From: Bacteroidales bacterium
Lineage (GTDB): Bacteria; Bacteroidota; Bacteroidia; Bacteroidales; UBA932
NCBI GenBank assembly: GCA_024402025.1
Contig: JAKSJY010000010.1
Span: 1 to 32,489, forward strand
DNA length: 32,489 nt
Direction: 5' to 3'
Each line of letters starts with the position of its first letter. Position 1 is the first letter of the stretch. Made by a program: the position numbers and the translations under genes. Shown here piece by piece: positions 23,916-32,246 of this stretch. Below the pieces are notes generated by a model. That model was given only the letters and a program-made list of their open reading frames with translations. It searched no databases and had not been told where the DNA came from.

Positions 23916-23933
23916 CAAAAATAATTAAATTTG
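23916..23933. promoter_or_regulatory. Back-to-back promoter: rnhA (-) and rfbD (+)
   Basis: The minus-strand TATTTTTG (23916-23923) and plus-strand TAAATTTG (23926-23933) are separated by 2 bp and form a near-palindrome. The rnhA ATG is 7 nt beyond its element, the rfbD ATG 21 nt beyond its own. Confidence 0.65.
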
Positions 23934-23954
23934 CGCTATTAACATTCAAGGCAG

Positions 23955-24827
23955 ATGAATATTTTGGTTACTGGGGCAAACGGACAGCTCGGGCGCGAGA
24001 TTCGCGAACGAAGCGCAAGCTCTTCCAACAATTTCATTTTCACCGATGTCAGTGAGATTCCCGGTCAGGATACGGTTTATCTGGATATCACCAACGAGAA
24101 TGCGGTATCGATCATTGTAGGGTCCGAGAAAATCGACGTTATCGTGAACTGCGCCGCCTATACCAACGTGGACAAGGCGGAAGGGGATGTGGATCTCGCG
24201 AAAATGCTCAACACGGACGCCCCTGCCAATCTTGCCCGGGTGGCGAAGAGATACGGTGCTACACTTGTCCACATCTCTACGGACTATGTCTTTTCCGGCA
24301 ACGGGTGTATCCCCCTTAAGGAAAGCGACAGCCCCAGCCCGAGAAGTGTTTATGGAAGTACCAAACTGTCCGGGGAACTCGCCATCGCCTCTTCCGGATG
24401 CAGGAGCATAATACTCAGGACTGCCTGGCTCTATTCTCCATACGGGAAGAATTTCGTCAGGACGATGAGGGAACTCACTTGCTCGAAACCATCGGTAAAG
24501 GTGGTATATGACCAGGTGGGTTCACCTACCTATGCAGGAGATCTTGCGGATGCGATAATCCATATTATCGAAACGGATCAGCTCTCGAAGACAGGCACCT
24601 ACCACTTTGCAGGCGCAGGCGCGGTAAGCTGGTTCGATTTCGCCCAGGAAATCAGCCGCCAGTGCGGAAACTCCTGTGAGATAAGCCCGTGCCTTAGCAA
24701 GGATTTTGAATCCAAGGTGGAAAGACCGCATTATTCAGTTCTGGACACATCCCTTTTCAGAAACACTTTCTCGTTTGGAATTCCATATTGGAAAGATTCA
24801 CTTGAAAAATGCATATCACAGTTATGA
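23955..24827 (+). CDS. rfbD: dTDP-4-dehydrorhamnose reductase
   Basis: This 290-residue extended short-chain dehydrogenase has NILVTGANGQLGREI (NADPH-binding GxxGxxG), VNCAAYTNVDKAEGD, STDYVFSG, and the catalytic Tyr-Lys pair in VYGSTKLSGE. It makes dTDP-L-rhamnose, the last step of that pathway. The stop overlaps the rfbB start as ATGA. rfbA and rfbC are not in the window. Confidence 0.93.
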   Translation: MNILVTGANGQLGREIRERSASSSNNFIFTDVSEIPGQDTVYLDITNENAVSIIVGSEKIDVIVNCAAYTNVDKAEGDVDLAKMLNTDAPANLARVAKRYGATLVHISTDYVFSGNGCIPLKESDSPSPRSVYGSTKLSGELAIASSGCRSIILRTAWLYSPYGKNFVRTMRELTCSKPSVKVVYDQVGSPTYAGDLADAIIHIIETDQLSKTGTYHFAGAGAVSWFDFAQEISRQCGNSCEISPCLSKDFESKVERPHYSVLDTSLFRNTFSFGIPYWKDSLEKCISQL

Positions 24828-25966
24828 ATTACAGACGCAGCATCATCATCACCGGGGGCGCCGGTTTCATAGGCAGCCACGTTGTCAGGCTTTTCGTGAA
24901 CAAATATCCGGAATACAGGATAATCAATCTTGACAAGCTGACCTACGCCGGCAATCTTGCCAATCTCAAGGACGTGGAGGACAAGCCCAATTACAGGTTC
25001 GTCAGGATGGATATCTGCGATTTCGAAGGGGTTCTGGAACTGATGCGGGAAGAACACGTCGACGGCATCATCCATCTTGCCGCCGAAAGCCACGTGGACA
25101 GGAGCATCAAAGATCCCTTCACCTTCGCCCAGACCAACGTAATGGGTACTTTGAGCATGCTTCAGGCCGCAAAAGCCTATTGGGAGTCGCTGCCGGAGGG
25201 ATATGAAGGAAAGCGTTTCTACCATATCTCCACCGACGAAGTCTACGGAGCTCTGGAAATGACGCACCCCGAAGGGATTGCGGCGCCTTTCTCCACCAGG
25301 GCATCATCCGGAAAGCACCATCTCGCCTACGGGGAGAAGTTCTTCACGGAAGACCTGAAATATCAGCCCCATTCCCCATACAGTGCCGCGAAGGCCGGCT
25401 CCGACCACTTCGTCCGCGCTTTCCACGATACTTTCGGGATGCCGACGATAGTGACGAACTGTTCCAACAATTACGGGCCCTACCAGTTCCCGGAAAAACT
25501 TATTCCTCTGTTCATAAACAACATACGCTACCGCAAGCCGCTGCCTGTCTACGGGAAGGGCGAGAACGTGCGCGACTGGCTTTATGTGGTCGACCACGCC
25601 AGGGCCATCGACACCATTTTCCACAAAGGCACCATCGCGGACACATACAACATCGGAGGCTTCAACGAGTGGAAGAACATCGACATCATCAAGGTGCTGA
25701 TAAGGACCGTGGACCGTCTGCTTGGCAGGCCCGAGGGCAGCGACGACGATCTGATCACCTTCATCTCCGACCGTGCGGGCCACGACCTGAGGTATGCCAT
25801 CGATTCCAGCAAGTTGCAGAGGGAACTGGGATGGGAGCCGAGCCTTCAGTTCGAGGAAGGCATTGAACTCACCGTGAAGTGGTATCTGGACAACCAGCAG
25901 TGGATGGACAATGTTACCAGCGGTGACTATCAGACATATTACGAATCGATGTACAAAAACCGGTAG
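24824..25966 (+). CDS. rfbB: dTDP-glucose 4,6-dehydratase
   Basis: This 380-residue protein has IIITGGAGFIGSHVVRLF (NAD binding), LAAESHVDRSI, ISTDEVYG with catalytic residues, YSAAKAGSDHF (Tyr-Lys), and NCSNNYGPYQFPEKLIP. It converts dTDP-glucose to the 4-keto-6-deoxy sugar that feeds rhamnose and other deoxy sugars. I chose the ATG at 24824, which overlaps the rfbD stop by 4 nt; an in-frame ATG at 24809 would add five residues. With rfbD it supplies surface polysaccharide precursors. Confidence 0.95.
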   Translation: MNYRRSIIITGGAGFIGSHVVRLFVNKYPEYRIINLDKLTYAGNLANLKDVEDKPNYRFVRMDICDFEGVLELMREEHVDGIIHLAAESHVDRSIKDPFTFAQTNVMGTLSMLQAAKAYWESLPEGYEGKRFYHISTDEVYGALEMTHPEGIAAPFSTRASSGKHHLAYGEKFFTEDLKYQPHSPYSAAKAGSDHFVRAFHDTFGMPTIVTNCSNNYGPYQFPEKLIPLFINNIRYRKPLPVYGKGENVRDWLYVVDHARAIDTIFHKGTIADTYNIGGFNEWKNIDIIKVLIRTVDRLLGRPEGSDDDLITFISDRAGHDLRYAIDSSKLQRELGWEPSLQFEEGIELTVKWYLDNQQWMDNVTSGDYQTYYESMYKNR

Positions 25967-25968
25967 GC

Positions 25969-26559
25969 GTGTCGTTTCTTAAGAAAGCAATTCTGGCATC
26001 ATCCCTGCTTCTGGCGGCGGCGTTTCCGTCCGGGGCACAGTATGTGGACCTGCATTACTTCGAGACGTATCTGCAATATGCTCCTTCCGTGGTGGATTTG
26101 GGTTTGGGTTTGCTGGGAGTCGATTCCAAAAATGATTTTCTCGACAGAGGCATTTCCATAGGCCTGTCCTATGCCGTCAGCCTTGCCGTTGTCAAGAGTA
26201 TGAAATTCGTGATAGATGAAACCCGTCCTGACGGGTCTTCCGACAACTCTTTTCCTTCCGGGCATACTGCTACGGCGTTTATGGGAGCCGAACTGATAAG
26301 GGAGCACTACGGATGGGGATGGGGAGCCGGTGCATATGCGGCAGCGACGACAGTCGGGGTGATGAGAGCGGTGAGACACAGGCATTACTGGTGGGACGTG
26401 CTGGCGGGAGCGGGCATAGGCGTCGCTTCGGCGAGAGCCGGACTGTGGCTTGCCGGACCTGTGCGCGAATGGATAGACCCCAATCGCAGGATGAAACTAT
26501 CTTCATACATCGAACCGCAGACAGGTGCGTTCTGCGCGGCTATGACCTATACCTTCTGA
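25969..26559 (+). CDS. Exported PAP2-family phosphatase
   Basis: This 196-residue protein starts with GTG at 25969, 2 nt after the rfbB stop. The GTG is supported because it begins a good signal peptide (FLKKAILASSLLLAAAFPSG, then AQ). The three PAP2 motifs are present: KFVIDETRPDG, FPSGHT, and RAVRHRHYWWDVLAGAGIG. Such enzymes dephosphorylate lipid phosphates (phosphatidate, undecaprenyl pyrophosphate, lipid A) in the envelope; the substrate is not clear here. It is shorter than BacA/PgpB types and lacks obvious N-terminal membrane helices. Confidence 0.88.
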   Translation: MSFLKKAILASSLLLAAAFPSGAQYVDLHYFETYLQYAPSVVDLGLGLLGVDSKNDFLDRGISIGLSYAVSLAVVKSMKFVIDETRPDGSSDNSFPSGHTATAFMGAELIREHYGWGWGAGAYAAATTVGVMRAVRHRHYWWDVLAGAGIGVASARAGLWLAGPVREWIDPNRRMKLSSYIEPQTGAFCAAMTYTF

Positions 26560-26562
26560 GAA

Positions 26563-27633
26563 ATGAAACTCGATTCCAGACCATACGTGATTGCGGGCCC
26601 GTGCAGCGCGGAAAGCGAAGCGCAGGTGATGGAAACCGCGCGAGCCCTGCACGAAGGCGGAATCGGAGTGCTGAGGGCCGGACTTTGGAAACCGCGCACG
26701 AGGCCCGGATGCTTCGAGGGAGTCGGACAGCGCGGCTTGGAGTGGCTTGCAAGGGTGAAGAACGAGCTCGGAATGAAGGTGTGCACCGAGGTTGCCTGTC
26801 GCGAGCACGTGCAGAAATGTCTGGATGCCGGGATAGATATGGTATGGATAGGGGCGCGCACGACCGCGAACCCTTTCCTTACCCAGGAAATAGCCCAGGC
26901 CCTTGGAGGAAAGGGGGTGCCTGTCATCGTGAAGAATCCCGTAAGCAGGGATCTGGATTTGTGGACGGGCGCGATAGAGAGGCTGATGCGCGAAGGCGTC
27001 GAAGACATCATAGCCGTACACAGGGGCTTTCCCGTGGAGCAGGAGTCCCTTTACCGGAACGACCCGGGGTGGAGCGTGGCGCTGGATCTGCACGCAAGGT
27101 TCCCGCAGATGCCGCTGCTCTGCGATCCGAGCCATATGGGCGGGGACAGGAAATACGTACGGAAACTGTCGCAAAGGGCGATGGACCTGGGGTTCGACGG
27201 ACTGATGGTGGAGTCCCACTGCCGTCCGCAGGAAGCGCTTTCCGACCCGGACCAGCAGCTTGCCCCGTCTGAACTGCTGGAGATGGTCTCTTCTCTGAAT
27301 CTGCCTTCCGTATGCTGCGACGACGAGAAGTCCGCAGGCGAGCTCAATTCGTTGAGGCTCAAGATAGACGACCTGGATGCTCGTCTGGTGGGCATATTGT
27401 CCGAGAGGATGGAACTTTCCAGAAAAATAGGGGAGGTCAAGAAGAGCGGAAATGTATCCGTGGTCCAGAGTGGAAGGTGGAACGAGGTGGTTTCGCACAT
27501 AACGGAGCTTGCGGAATCCTACCACCTCAATCCCTCTACGGTCAGAAAAATATTCGACAACATACACGAGGCTTCCATAGCCGAGCAGAATTCAATTATT
27601 TCAAACGATGAACAGAATCAGGACAAAGCGTGA
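26563..27633 (+). CDS. Bifunctional DAHP synthase/chorismate mutase
   Basis: This 356-residue fusion has an N-terminal KDSA/AroG-type (class I-beta) DAHP synthase (about 1-250: VIAGPCSAESEAQVMETA, RAGLWKPRTRPGCFEG, IGARTTANPF, PVIVKNPVSRD, LCDPSHMGGDRKYV). A C-terminal type II chorismate mutase follows (about 262-345: LNSLRLKIDDLDARLVGILS, ERMELSRKIGEVKK). The first domain condenses PEP and erythrose-4-phosphate; the second makes prephenate, a likely feedback-sensing module. This fusion order is common in Bacteroidetes. It overlaps the glutamine synthetase gene by 26 nt. Confidence 0.95.
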   Translation: MKLDSRPYVIAGPCSAESEAQVMETARALHEGGIGVLRAGLWKPRTRPGCFEGVGQRGLEWLARVKNELGMKVCTEVACREHVQKCLDAGIDMVWIGARTTANPFLTQEIAQALGGKGVPVIVKNPVSRDLDLWTGAIERLMREGVEDIIAVHRGFPVEQESLYRNDPGWSVALDLHARFPQMPLLCDPSHMGGDRKYVRKLSQRAMDLGFDGLMVESHCRPQEALSDPDQQLAPSELLEMVSSLNLPSVCCDDEKSAGELNSLRLKIDDLDARLVGILSERMELSRKIGEVKKSGNVSVVQSGRWNEVVSHITELAESYHLNPSTVRKIFDNIHEASIAEQNSIISNDEQNQDKA

Positions 27634-28981
27634 CTTGGTGAAGTTATGCATCAGGAACAAGGTGGAGGTGCTCAATTTCCATTACTGCGGATGGGACGGA
27701 CATCTCAAGACTCTCAACTTTGCAATCAGGGACCGCAAGCACCTTCTTTCCCTTCTGGAAGCGGGGGAGAGGGTCGACGGCTCGAGCCTTTTCCCGTTCA
27801 TAGAGGCCGGCAGGAGTGACCTGTATGTAGTTCCAAAATACCGTACCGCCTTTCTCAATCCTCTCGAGGAGGTCCCTACCGTAGATGTGATGTGCAGTTT
27901 CTTCGACCGCGACGGCAAGCCCTTCGAGAGCGCACCCGAGACCGTCCTTTCCAAGGCTGCGAAGGCGTTCAGGGAGGTTACCGGAATGGAGATGTACACT
28001 ATGGGCGAGCTCGAATATTATATCATCGGCCCTGAAGAGCCTTTGTACAAGGTGCCCGACCAGAAGGGCTACCACGAGAGCAAACCCTATTGCAAGTATG
28101 CGGACTTGCGCACTGATGCAATGAGAGCCATCACCGCAGCCGGCGGCACCGTCAAGTACGCTCACTCCGAAGTGGGGAATTTCACCCTCGACGGGATGAA
28201 CTACGAGCAGAACGAGATAGAATTCACTGCAGTCCCGATAGAGCAGGCTGCCGACGAACTTGTGCTCGCGAAGTGGCTGATGGCCCAGATCGCGGCAAGG
28301 TACGGGGTCGAGATTTCATTCGCGCCGAAGATTGCCGCCGGAAAGGCAGGCTCAGGTCTCCACGTCCATATGAGGTTCACGCGCAACGGAAAGAGCGTGA
28401 TGACCAGCGGAGGGGAACTTACCGATACGGCGAAAACCGCCATTGCCGGGCTGATGGATGCGGGCACGTCGCTCCCCGCCTGGGGCAACCCGTCCAAAAT
28501 TTCTTTCCAGAGGCTTGTCCCGCATCAGGAAGCGCCCACTTCGCTGTGCTGGTCGTTCTCAAACCGTTCGGCGCTCGTAAGGGTGCCGCTCGGATGGACA
28601 GGTGACGTGGAGATGGCTTCAAAGTGCAATCCGGGGGAGAGGTTGCTCCGCAAGGACTTCTCCGACAAGCAGACCTTCGAGTGGAGGGCGTCGGATGCGA
28701 TGGCGGACATCTATCTCCTGATGGCGTCGCTGTGCTGCGCCGTGCGTCACGGATTCGAAATGGATAACGCTCTCGGGATTTCCGAGAGGACTTACGTCGG
28801 ACTTGGCGTGAACATCCACGATGCATCCAACTCCAAGCTTATGGAATCCCTCGAACAACTTCCCGCCTCCACCTCCCAGGCCGCGGACGAACTAGAAAAA
28901 GACCGCGCGATCTATACGTCACGCGGTGTATTCTCGGATTCGATGGTGGATTATCAGGAAAACTTCCTCAGGAACCTTTAG
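27608..28981 (+). CDS. Glutamine synthetase family protein
   Basis: This 457-residue protein has the GS beta-grasp N domain (VEVLNFHYCGWDGHLKTLNF, ERVDGSSLFPFIEAG) and catalytic domain signatures: GELEYYIIG (metal-binding Glu), NEIEFTAVP, GSGLHVHM, QRLVPHQEAPTSLCWSFSNR and SALVRVP. It matches the type-I-like Bacteroidales enzyme. The Tyr of the adenylylation site of enterobacterial GlnA is absent, since the region reads MESLEQLPAS. Ammonia assimilation is most likely; a gamma-glutamyl-amine ligase role is an alternative given the nearby polyamine transporter, but the motifs do not decide it. Its stop interlocks with patB in TTAG (28978-28981). Confidence 0.9.
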   Translation: MNRIRTKRDLVKLCIRNKVEVLNFHYCGWDGHLKTLNFAIRDRKHLLSLLEAGERVDGSSLFPFIEAGRSDLYVVPKYRTAFLNPLEEVPTVDVMCSFFDRDGKPFESAPETVLSKAAKAFREVTGMEMYTMGELEYYIIGPEEPLYKVPDQKGYHESKPYCKYADLRTDAMRAITAAGGTVKYAHSEVGNFTLDGMNYEQNEIEFTAVPIEQAADELVLAKWLMAQIAARYGVEISFAPKIAAGKAGSGLHVHMRFTRNGKSVMTSGGELTDTAKTAIAGLMDAGTSLPAWGNPSKISFQRLVPHQEAPTSLCWSFSNRSALVRVPLGWTGDVEMASKCNPGERLLRKDFSDKQTFEWRASDAMADIYLLMASLCCAVRHGFEMDNALGISERTYVGLGVNIHDASNSKLMESLEQLPASTSQAADELEKDRAIYTSRGVFSDSMVDYQENFLRNL

Positions 28982-30129
28982 GCTTTCAGAGCCTCTACCA
29001 TTCTGTCCAGGGCTTCTTCAAGAGTTGCCTTCGGACATGCTATGTTGATTCTGACATAGTCGGGACTTCCGTACATTGTTCCCGGGTTGAGCATCACCCC
29101 GCCTCGGGCTCTCAGGTCCTCGCAGAAGTCATCCGCATTCTTCCCGCTCGCCGAGATGTTGACCCAGGCGAGATAGGTTGCTTCGAGAGGGGATACCTTG
29201 AACTGCGGAAGATCCTTTTCGAAACGCTCCTTGAGAAGGGCGTAGTTCTCCCAGATATATTCGCGCATGCAGTCCAGCCAGATTTCCCCTTCCTCGGAAT
29301 AGGCGGCAGGCAGTGCGCATACGCCTATGGGATTCACATCCCTGTGCTCCCAGTCGCGGATTGTATCGTTGATCTTCTCTCTCCATTCCGAATTCTGACA
29401 GATGATGTTCGAAATCTGAAGTCCCGCAAGGTTCCAGGACTTTGTTACGGAAGTGAATGATACGCACTCTCCGACAGTTGCGAATGGAACGTACTTCGTG
29501 CCGGGGGCGGTGATTTCCCCGTGGATTTCATCGCTTATTATCCTTACCCCGTTCTCGACGCAGATTCTGTTTATCCGTTCGAGCTCATCCCGTTTCCAGA
29601 GTCTGCCTGCGGGGTTGTGGGGGTTGCAGAAGAGCAGCAGCTTTGCAGTCTTGCACCTGCTTTCGAAATCTTCCCAATCAATCTTCGCGCAGCCTTCGCT
29701 GTCGAAGATGAGCCTGCATTCCGAGGCTTTGCGTCCCGTCTGCCTCACGTTTCCGAAGAAACAGTTGTATGCGGGGGTGAAGAAAATCACTTCGTCTCCG
29801 GGATTCGAAAGGGCTGTAATGGCGACCGATGCGGCGGGAACGAGTCCTCCGATGTTTACAATGGCCTTTCTGGGGATTTCAAGCTCGTATTTGTGCTTGA
29901 ACCACCATCTGACCGCTTCGTAGTAGGCGTCGGGAATCCAGGTGTATCCGAAAATCCCGTGGTCTATCCTTTTTCTTATCGCGTCCATTATGCAGGGCGC
30001 CGCCTTGAAATCCATATCTGCAATCCACATCGGGATGCAGCCTTCCGCCTGCGGGATGTCGAATTTTCTGGAATTTGTGTTGTGCCTGTCGATGACGGTG
30101 TCAAACCATTTGCGCTGTTCTTCGGTCAT
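28978..30129 (-). CDS. PatB/MalY-type PLP-dependent cystathionine beta-lyase or aminotransferase
   Basis: This 383-residue fold-type I PLP enzyme starts with RHNTNSRKFD and PMWIADMDFKAAP, the PatB/MalY signature. It has NPHNPAGRLWKRDEL, ISDEIHGEI, and the Schiff-base Lys in FTSVTKSWNLAGLQ. The C-terminal part has MYGSPDYVRIN. Members split cystathionine or cysteine; some act as aminotransferases. It follows potD by 6 nt, so it may be transcribed with the polyamine transporter, but a functional link is not evident. Confidence 0.88.
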   Translation of the reverse strand: MTEEQRKWFDTVIDRHNTNSRKFDIPQAEGCIPMWIADMDFKAAPCIMDAIRKRIDHGIFGYTWIPDAYYEAVRWWFKHKYELEIPRKAIVNIGGLVPAASVAITALSNPGDEVIFFTPAYNCFFGNVRQTGRKASECRLIFDSEGCAKIDWEDFESRCKTAKLLLFCNPHNPAGRLWKRDELERINRICVENGVRIISDEIHGEITAPGTKYVPFATVGECVSFTSVTKSWNLAGLQISNIICQNSEWREKINDTIRDWEHRDVNPIGVCALPAAYSEEGEIWLDCMREYIWENYALLKERFEKDLPQFKVSPLEATYLAWVNISASGKNADDFCEDLRARGGVMLNPGTMYGSPDYVRINIACPKATLEEALDRMVEALKA

Positions 30130-30135
30130 ATCTGG

Positions 30136-31443
30136 TTATTTTCTTGTTTTTCTTCTTGAGTGGCGGCGGAATTTCCTGACTGATTTGGCTATCAGGTAAT
30201 ATATTATTCCGGCCAGCGTTGCAAATATAACAATAAGTGTCCAGGTTGTGAGCTGGTTGCCCTTGACTCTTCCCCACATTTCTATGAGTTTCGGGGTCTC
30301 GTCCCCCCAGTCGTGCATAAGGGTGCACCTGTCCACAACCGAGATGTCTGGATATTGGGCGGGGTCGAGATGCTCGGCAACGGCATCCGTGCCGAAGAAG
30401 TAGGAAACGTCGACGGCTTCGGGGAAGTCCTCCTGCGAACTCATTTCCTCCAGGATTTCCGGAGTGCCTATCGAACTTACGTATCCGATTACGTCCATAT
30501 TGCGTATCGCAACGTCCGGACGGCACAGAAAGTTAAGGAAATACCTTGCGGCTTTGACGTTCTTCGCATATTTCGGGATTACCCATCCGTCGAACCAGAT
30601 GTTGCTGCCTTCCATCGGAACGGCATACCTGAGAGGCACTCCCAACTCCTCGCAGCCGTCCATCGCCCACACGGCATCTCCGCTCCAGGTGAAATTTATC
30701 CAGCCCTTTTCCTGGGTCATCAGTTCCTTTCCGAAATCCGCTTCCCAGCCGGCCACCCTGTAGCGCATATCGCTGAGGTACTCTTCCACATCCGCTATGC
30801 TTTCATCGGACGAGTCGTACATCAGTTCGTCCAGAGTGGTCTCCCCGCTTCTGATCCGGTCCTGACGCAGATAGATGAGAATGGGGCTGAACACGTCGCG
30901 GGGGGCATCCTTTACGAATATCTTGCCTTTGAACCTGTCGTCCTTGAGCACGTTCCAGGTCATCACGTCTTCCAGGGAAACGTATTTCTCGTTGTAGAGG
31001 AAGCCCGTTGTCCCCCACATATAGGGGATTGCGTAGTCGTTGGCATCCTTCCCGTGTCCGTCAACCTTTCCGAGAAGTGTCCTGATGAAGGGCGCGATGT
31101 TGCTGTCCATATAGTTGGGGGTGTCACCCAGGTCCTTTCCTATGGGAAGAAGGAGATCCGCACGAAGCATCCTCTCTATTATGTAGTCGGAAGGACAGAC
31201 GACGTCATAGTCCTCGTGGCCCTTTTCGATTTTCGAGAGCATCGTCTCGTTGATGTCGAAGGTCTGGTATATGATTTCCACCGTTTCTCCCGTCTGCTCC
31301 CGGTACCACTGCTCGAATTCCGGAATGAGGTCCTCATCGATATAGTCGCCCCAGTTGTAGACTTTCAGGTATGCGCTCCTGTCCGATGTGCCGCAGGCGC
31401 TGACTGCAAGGGCGCCGAATATGATTGCTAGAAGTCTTTTCAT
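30136..31443 (-). CDS. potD: Spermidine/putrescine ABC transporter substrate-binding protein PotD, membrane-tailed
   Basis: This 435-residue protein has a lipoprotein signal peptide (RLLAIIFGALAVSAC, Cys 17). The PotD fold follows (YLKVYNWGDYIDEDLIPEFE, YDVVCPSDYIIERM, YAIPYMWGTTGFLYNEKYV, WINFTWSGDAVWAM, MEGSNIWFDGWVIPK). It binds polyamines in the periplasm for PotABC. Unusually it ends with a membrane helix (about 399-419, TLIVIFATLAGIIYYLIAK) and a very basic tail (SVRKFRRHSRRKTRK). That makes it longer than the usual 350 residues. It overlaps potC by 4 nt. Confidence 0.93.
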   Translation of the reverse strand: MKRLLAIIFGALAVSACGTSDRSAYLKVYNWGDYIDEDLIPEFEQWYREQTGETVEIIYQTFDINETMLSKIEKGHEDYDVVCPSDYIIERMLRADLLLPIGKDLGDTPNYMDSNIAPFIRTLLGKVDGHGKDANDYAIPYMWGTTGFLYNEKYVSLEDVMTWNVLKDDRFKGKIFVKDAPRDVFSPILIYLRQDRIRSGETTLDELMYDSSDESIADVEEYLSDMRYRVAGWEADFGKELMTQEKGWINFTWSGDAVWAMDGCEELGVPLRYAVPMEGSNIWFDGWVIPKYAKNVKAARYFLNFLCRPDVAIRNMDVIGYVSSIGTPEILEEMSSQEDFPEAVDVSYFFGTDAVAEHLDPAQYPDISVVDRCTLMHDWGDETPKLIEMWGRVKGNQLTTWTLIVIFATLAGIIYYLIAKSVRKFRRHSRRKTRK

Positions 31444-32246
31444 TTCCTTGTTGCTTTTTTGGCAGCCTTGGCGCTGCGGACGTTGATGATGGCGAGCAGG
31501 ATGAAGATGACCAGGAAAAGCAGCGTCATCAGGGGCCTGAGTTCAGGTGTGAGGCCGCCTTTGCGGGCATCGGCATAGATGAAGGTGGAAAGGGTCTCGA
31601 GTCCGACGGTGCCCCTCGTGAAGAAGGTCACCGCGAAGTCATCGATGGACATAGTGAATGCCAGGATGAATCCGCTTACCATTCCGGGCCTGAGCTGCGG
31701 CACCATCACCTTGAGGAAAGCCTTTGCCGGCGATGCGCCGAGGTCGAGGGCCGCCTCGTATATGTTGGGGTTCATCTGCTGGAGTTTCGGCATCACGCTG
31801 AGCACCACGTATGGGGTGCAGAAGGTGATGTGCGCAAGGATTACGGATGTGTAACCCTGGGTGAAGTGCAGGAAGACGAACAGCAGGAAGAGCGACACGC
31901 CGGTGATGATGTCCGGGTTGATCATCGGGATGTTGTTGAGGATCTGCATCGTACGGCGTCTGTTGCCCTTGAGGTTGAAGATGCCGACGGCGGCTATGGT
32001 GCCGAGGATGGTGGATGCAAGTCCTGCGACGAGGGCGATGAAGAAGGTGTTCTGGATAGCGCCGAGCAGTCCGCTGCCTGAGTTCATCGTGCCGTTGAAC
32101 AGGTTGCCGTAGAGCTTGAACGAGAAGCCGGTCCAGTTTCCGAGCACCTTGGATTCGGTGAAGGAGCAGACCGCTATGAACAGGATAGGGGCATACAGCA
32201 CTGCGAGAAGCAGGTAGATGTATATCTTCGCAAGTATCTTTTTCAT
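31440..32246 (-). CDS. potC: Spermidine/putrescine ABC transporter permease PotC
   Basis: This 268-residue protein has six predicted membrane helices and the permease EAA loop EAALDLGASPAKAFLKVMVP with GMVSGFILAFTMSIDDF following, typical of PotC. The start is the ATG at 32246, whose first base is also the last base of the potB stop (TAATG), which implies coupled translation. It forms the channel with PotB and is powered by PotA, which is outside the window. Confidence 0.94.
   Translation of the reverse strand: MKKILAKIYIYLLLAVLYAPILFIAVCSFTESKVLGNWTGFSFKLYGNLFNGTMNSGSGLLGAIQNTFFIALVAGLASTILGTIAAVGIFNLKGNRRRTMQILNNIPMINPDIITGVSLFLLFVFLHFTQGYTSVILAHITFCTPYVVLSVMPKLQQMNPNIYEAALDLGASPAKAFLKVMVPQLRPGMVSGFILAFTMSIDDFAVTFFTRGTVGLETLSTFIYADARKGGLTPELRPLMTLLFLVIFILLAIINVRSAKAAKKATRK

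Noticed and set aside
26503..27567. 354-codon minus-strand frame opposite the DAHP synthase gene
   Set aside because: It lies entirely against a confident gene and shows no recognisable motif.
30313..31431. 372-codon plus-strand frame opposite potD
   Set aside because: It is an antisense shadow caused by the codon bias of potD; composition is unlike a real protein.
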